A stretch of DNA of 64,000 bases. It comes from Venturia oleaginea. Its lineage: Eukaryota; Ascomycota; Dothideomycetes; Venturiales; Venturiaceae. Positions 58,953-64,000 of the stretch are shown here, piece after piece. Location of the stretch: positions 682,001-746,000 of the forward strand of contig JABMLP010000022.1 of NCBI GenBank assembly GCA_013176395.1, given 5' to 3'. A program made the translations under genes and the position numbers. Every line of letters starts with the position of its first letter. Position 1 is the first letter of the stretch. The notes beneath the pieces are model-generated. The model was not told the DNA's origin and made no database searches. It worked only from the letters and a program-made list of their open reading frames with translations.

Positions 58953-60760
58953 ACGCTTGCCTTCTGGGCAGAATCCTGCTTGCTCTCGTGAAATACAGAA
59001 ATGGACTGGGCACAGAGCTGGATGTAGTGGTTAGGGTCAGCGTACATCCACCACATCACTCCTGGCCTTTTGTCTCTCATTGGAAGAGCAGAGAGGACAG
59101 TCACACGACAAATGAACCGGTACAGGGTTCCACTGCAATGGTCACCTGGCACTATGCAGGTTCCTTCAGCAGGTTGCAAGGCTGTTTGCCGCCACCCACA
59201 GCTCCCAAACCAGCATTCCTGGAGAATTTCCACTCCAGAGTCTCCTCGATACCTCGAATCTCAGTGAAATGAAATAAAGAGGCGACGTAAGGTAATGCTT
59301 TAAGAGAAGGACACAAGTCAGAGACCGACAAGAGTCATTCTTTTCCAAATGCTTCAAAAGATAGGTTTTCTGCCATGGCGAGCCACAATGTGTCTACGAG
59401 GAGAATGAGACCACGACTGTAGACTTGGTAAGTCCACTATCTCGCTTTACGATGCAACGTGACTGGCCTTCAACGAGGCTGGCATGGTCAGCATAGATGG
59501 CACAGTACGTTTGGTTTTGGAGCAGAGTCGCATTTGCAAAACTCTAAGTGTGTTCTGATATTGTTTTCCCTTGCAGTCCTGTTCCGTCACACGAAGGCTG
59601 GGCACCTGACAAGCTCAGGTTGTTCCCGAATCTCCAGATTGGTCTCCAAGGTCACTACATTTTCACATTCAAGTCTCAAATTTTCTATTCAACGACTTTC
59701 CAGTATTTTTGATCTGCGTGCCTACGTTGACTTGCTTTCCCTCCAGGTGACTTGGAACTGGTGCCAACTCAGTATTACCCCGGCAATACTTTCCAGAGAA
59801 CGGGCACCTCCTTTCACTGACTCAGGACACGATTCAACTGACACGGTGGGACTGGGTAATGCAGTTTTGGGACATCGCGTACCGCCTTGATTGATTGAAC
59901 TGGCTAGTGCTCCGTACTCGGTACTCGGATAGGTCTCATAGCCGTATCTTCTGGGATAGTGAGCGAGTCAGAGACTCTAGTAATTGGAAGCTTCGCGTCG
60001 AATTTGCATAGATTATCTTAGCGTTTTTCGAGGTCAAGCGATCGATTTGCACTTTGCAATTTATCTTCTCCGGACATATCCGCAGGTCGGATATGTATCC
60101 TTCCGATAGTTCGGATTAGAAGCCGAGAGTTATTTTCGAATATTCGCCGTATATAACGAAGACTACGCTTGCAGTAGTGTGGTTTGACGTCTGGAGAAGA
60201 TATGTTGCAAAAGTGCAAATCGAGCGCTTGACTTCGAAAAGACAGCAGCAGTCCAGGTCTGATATCTTACTAGCACCTCTCTGGATGCCATGTACTAGCC
60301 AGAGTAGTCGAAGTCAACCCACTCGTCGATTCGGAGGAATATTGGAGATACGAGATCGGGTTCAAAAAGGTCCGGACACTTCGCCTATTTTTGGTTTCAA
60401 AACACGGCTGCCCTTCCCCGAGACGTAAATGGCAATCAAATCAAGTCAAATCAAAGCAGCAACTTCACACAATCTGACATGTGCAAAACTCCTACAATAT
60501 AAATTGACACCCGGTTTAGCGGCGTCTAGAAAGCCGCGTTTAGCACCACCATTTACGCGAACAGGATCATACGACAGATGATGTCGGCAGTGTCGCCCTC
60601 CATATTGCATTTGGATAGGTTAATATGGACAGCCATTTTCTTGTTTCAATCTTTCGTTAAATTAAAGTTTGCGCATCATAGCCAGCTACAAGACGTTCAT
60701 GAATGAATGTCATAAGTACTTAATCTATTCTTGCAGCCAAACCTGAATCGCGAATACACA
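58953..60760. other. Gene-free interval
   Basis: Only short frames without ATG or family support. Near 60430-60460 there is an ATCAAATCAA repeat. No RNA gene is recognised. Confidence 0.4.
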
Positions 60761-62981
60761 ATGGCACCTATCGTTCACACGTTGTTATTAGCAGCAGCTT
60801 TTGGCTTTCCGGTCCTTTCTATCAATTCGTCTGCTCCCTCGTACGAAGGCTGCACAGCTCTCAACGGAGACCCAAACTGGCCTGCGTCTAGCCAATGGCA
60901 GCAAGCTTTACCAGGCGTGTTGCCCCGAAAATCCTCAAGCACATCCAGCTTCGCACGCCCTGATTACCGCTACACTGTTCGCTCCTCACAAGACGTCTCA
61001 AATGCGATCAATTTTGTAACGAAGCATAACCTTCGTCTCTCTATCATCAATACCGGTCATGATTATCTTGGTGGAAACGATGCGCCTTCTGGGCTCAACT
61101 TGGATGTCAGTCAGCTTCGAGGGGTCAGGCTCAGCCCTGCTTTCACAGCCACAATGGAGGGTGCACTCAGTCCGGAACCTGGGAAGCCTGTGGAGATTAT
61201 CAAGCAAGTCGAGGGGAAACAGGCTGCTGTTACTTTCGGGGCTGGTGTGTTGGGGTCAGAGCTGAACAAAGCTCTCAAACCTAACAAGCTCTTTGTGGTC
61301 GCTGGAGCAGTTGGTAATCGTTTCTTGTACCAAGGCCATTCACAAACGCTAACGAGACGTAGCTACAGTTGCCGTGGCCGGTGGATGGGGTCAGACTGCT
61401 GGTATGTTATGGACGCTCTTGTCAATAAACAAGACTTAACATTTCATGCAGGGCACTCTATGGTCAGCCACGTTTACGGCCTCGGCGCGGACAACTTTCT
61501 TGAATTCAAAGTTGTGGGTGTTGATGGGAAGCTCAGGGTCGCGAACGCAGTCTCAAACCCGGACCTATTCTGGGTAAGCTCAAATTTCTTGCATGTTGAG
61601 CAGAGATCTAATCGTGAAAGGCTCTTCGTGGTGGAGGCGGTGGCAGCTGGGGTGTCGTCACAGAAGCAACAGTGAAGGCACATCCATCGCCACCAGCACT
61701 CCTCCACTTGATATCAATCAACTCCTCTACCGCATCCCTAGCGAGCTATATGAACATGAACGATGGCAAGGATGCTGCTGGACTCTACGACGCAATCGCC
61801 TATTTCGCAAGTCAAATTCCGAATATGACCGAGAAAGGTACTGGCGGTATCTTTACATCCACTCCATATGGGTTCATCGGCGGCAGTCTTTTCATTGGCG
61901 AGCATGCGACAGAAGCTCATGCCAAGTCTGTTTGGGACCCTATATTGAACAAGATGGCGACCTTCCCGGGCATGGATAAATGGACGACTAATACTACTGC
62001 TTTTCCGATGTACCAGGATTACTTTACGCATATCTGGCCACAGGTTGGGAAGTTTACTGGTGGCTCTGGTACTGAGCAGCCTGCAGCGCCTCAGTATGGG
62101 CTATCGGCTCGTTATGGTGCCTTGTTCAAGGGACTAGTGGATAACAAGATGATTAGCAAAGCCGAAATACGGAATCACTTTGCCTTCGTCACGCCACCTG
62201 AATCCCGAAGCAAGGTGCTTGCCGAAGAAGGTTCTGTACATGAATCTCTTGAAAGAAGAGATCCTCCGACTATGCGCTCAGATTGGAGTATGCCATGGGC
62301 ACACGGCTTGACACCGATGGACAACAGGCTTCTCTTCCGCGAACACCTCGAAAGTTTACCTTCTCAACCCTTTGATGTCAAAAGAAAGTTTGGCAGCAGA
62401 TTCATCCTAGAGATCGTTGGAGGAAAAGGCGTCCACGATTCAAAGGAAGATATCGCAGTCGTTCCCGCATGGAGGAAAACATACGTATCTTGTTATACCA
62501 TCTACGCGCCTCCGACTTCGGACGCCGAAGTGCTGCGAAAGCTTGCACCCGATTCAGGAAGTTACATGAACGAGGTATGTATCCGCCCCCCTCCCCTCAT
62601 CTCCATCCTGCGTGATTCCCTAACATGAGAAAATAGGCCTGGTTCGGCGCCCCAAACTGGAAACAAGATTTCTGGGGCACAAACTATGCCAAACTCTCCC
62701 AGATAAAAACCAAATACGACCCAAACAATGTCTTTTGGAGATCGCCCGGCGTGAACGCGGATATGATGGAGGTGAGGGGGGGCAGGGTTTGCAAGGCGTT
62801 GGAGGGGATTAAGAGCGACGCGGCGCCGAGGAGGGCGCCTGTTAGCGATAATACGAATGGGATTGATTATTATGTTCATGTGAAGGATCTTTTGGGGGTT
62901 GGGGTTCCGTTTTATGATAGGGCTGGGAAGGGGGTTAGTATGCCTATGTGTTTGCCTTTTGGGTATGGGAGGTGTGGGTAG
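60761..62981 (+). CDS. Secreted FAD-linked oxidase (berberine-bridge/VAO type)
   Basis: These flavoenzymes oxidise alcohols, sugars or secondary metabolites with covalently bound FAD and release H2O2. Exons 60761-61313, 61363-61401, 61452-61573, 61621-62574 and 62637-62981 encode 670 residues. The signal peptide is MAPIVHTLLLAAAFGFPVLS. The FAD_binding_4 domain shows YTVRSSQDVSNAINFVTKHN, INTGHDYLGG (His is the likely FAD attachment site), VTFGAGVLGSELNKAL, VAVAGGWGQTAGGHSM, and LFWALRGGGGGSWGVVTEAT. The C-terminal BBE motif is NWKQDFWGTNYAKLSQIKTK followed by DPNNVFW. An extra C-terminal stretch with four Cys-poor segments follows. The second exon is only 39 nt. No biosynthetic cluster genes are adjacent, so the substrate is open. 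Confidence 0.9.
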
Positions 62982-63453
62982 GAGGATGGGGGGTGGGATG
63001 GTTTGTGGAGTGGTTGGAAATGAACCTTCATGAATGATCATTGTTCTAGGTGGAGTTGAGCGTGATTGATGTCTGAAATGCTTGGGAGATTTTCTGATTC
63101 GGATGTAGAGACTGTGGATGCTTCTTCTTTTGGAACCAGTAATCTCTGTCTTCCGTGATTGTCGCTGATACTTGTAATTCACTCCTAGAATGTAGGTACT
63201 CGAACAAAGCTATGTGGAACACCCCGGTACATATTAAACCTAGTTTTCCCTCCGGTTAATTGCCCAAACCACACATAATCGTTTTCTTTGCAGCGACATA
63301 TACATAATTACAAAGACATAAAATCGAAATATCCGTATATAATGCTAATGAGAATACATGTAAATATATATAGCTGTAATAAATATATATCGCCGCAATT
63401 GCAATGCCGTCGCCGCATAGAAACAGGGTTTTTAAGGTTTTTGAGAGTAAGAT
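62982..63453. other. Gene-free interval, AT-rich
   Basis: Downstream of the oxidase. An ATATAT-rich stretch lies at about 63300-63400. No gene is seen. Confidence 0.4.
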
Positions 63454-63660
63454 GTTACAGATCACCAGAAGGCTGAAGAGCAGGAAAGACAGGAATCGTA
63501 AAGAATGGTTGGATGACAAGAAGTTGTTGTTAGGACTGAGGATGGAGGGGAATGCTTCGGTCATACAAGATGAGCCTGGTGCGACGGCGTCAGTCATAAA
63601 GGAGAATAGTACGTGTAGGAGTCACGTGATATTCAAACAGTTCCTACAGCACTTGGCAGT
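63454..63660. repeat. Dispersed repeat, copy B (longer copy)
   Basis: Same-orientation partner of 9759-9918, with about 50 more internal bases. A frame of 89 codons from 63404 spans it (segments ITRRLKSRKDRNRKEWLDD and STCRSHVIFKQF), which may be a remnant of an element-encoded protein. No terminal repeats were found. Confidence 0.75.
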
Positions 63661-63754
63661 GCCCACAGTGTAGGGAGTGAAAAAAAACCGCACACACAGC
63701 GAGAACTCAATTTTTGGAATTTACAGAAGTATCATATAAAGATCATCAAAACAC

Positions 63755-63848
63755 CTCTGCCAGTGGCCGCTCCGGCCTCTAGAGGCCATCGCGCGTCCCT
63801 CAGCGTCGATGAGATACCTCTAGAGTCGCCGTCGCGGCCACGGCAGAG
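63755..63848. repeat. GC-rich imperfect inverted repeat
   Basis: The left arm from 63755 (CTCTGCCAGTGGCCGCTCC) and the right arm ending 63848 are inverted copies over about 35 bp, with a CTCTAGAGG palindrome in each arm. It could form a long hairpin or be the end of a larger element that continues past the window. Confidence 0.6.
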
Positions 63849-64000
63849 CAAGCAGACGAATACATGAGCAAGCTACACGAACGATGCGTCCACCAAAGAT
63901 AACAGCAACCATCTAGTCACTATCTCCCGGCTAGTCCATCACCCCAGATGACACTGCAACGCTCCGAGTCGACGAGTCACTGCTAGAACGGCAATACCTT
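63849..64000. other. Right window edge, nothing recognised
   Basis: Too short to judge; no feature is seen. Confidence 0.3.

Noticed and set aside
59459..59890. 143-codon open frame
   Set aside because: It begins at GTG, has Trp/His/Ser-rich chance composition and no family feature.

Overview
The window is nuclear DNA of a filamentous ascomycete (Pezizomycotina). The signs are short introns (mostly 45-80 nt) with GTATGT/GTAAGT donors and CTAAC-like branch points, spaced genes on both strands, and fungal families such as mitochondrial ArgJ, Pet127, Spo12 and a Fot1/pogo transposon. A Leotiomycete (Helotiales) is my best guess, but that is inference from gene style only.

Layout. 0-3 kb: a 3'-truncated allantoate/nicotinate-type MFS transporter (-). 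5.4-8.4 kb: a long disordered protein (+). 8.4-11.5 kb: gene-free, with a dispersed repeat and a degenerate ~290-bp tandem repeat. 11.5-21 kb: housekeeping block with RPF1 (-, 11 exons), glycyl-tRNA synthetase (+), a small two-helix membrane protein (-) and PET127 (+). 21.4-24.1 kb: a KRGPKPK-type DNA-binding-like protein (+) and a Spo12-family gene (-). 25.9-29.0 kb: a gene split by a 1.85-kb pogo-like transposon with 42-bp inverted repeats and TA duplication. 30.4-33.2 kb: a secreted Pro/Ser/Thr-rich protein (-) with a duplicated exon and an in-frame TGA. 33.8-34.1 kb: a 310-bp MITE with 8-bp target duplication. 34.5-35.9 kb: ArgJ (-).

36.3-48.3 kb is the most unusual part. It holds seven small genes on both strands, each with a short Myb/SANT-like helical segment followed by a Lys/Glu/Ser-rich low-complexity tail. 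One of them (38.7-40.6 kb) is preceded by a tandem array of copies of its first exon, about 230-290 bp apart, several damaged by small frameshifts. This looks like a local birth-and-death expansion of a chromatin-protein-like family, possibly with alternative first exons.

48-64 kb returns to ordinary genes: HSP60 (+) with a heat-shock element, a MATE exporter (-), BUD31/G10 (+), a small conserved acidic protein (-), a Tim17-like protein (+) and a secreted FAD-linked oxidase (+). The right end carries a second copy of the dispersed repeat seen at 9.8 kb and a GC-rich inverted repeat.

There is no operon logic. Mitochondrial function recurs by proximity only (GlyRS with a presequence, PET127, the two-helix protein, ArgJ, HSP60, the Tim17-like protein). 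Several breaks (GlyRS frameshift, in-frame TGA in the secreted protein, homopolymer shift in the transposon-split gene) may be base-calling errors and should be checked against reads. Exon borders were worked out by hand from splice consensus plus reading frame.
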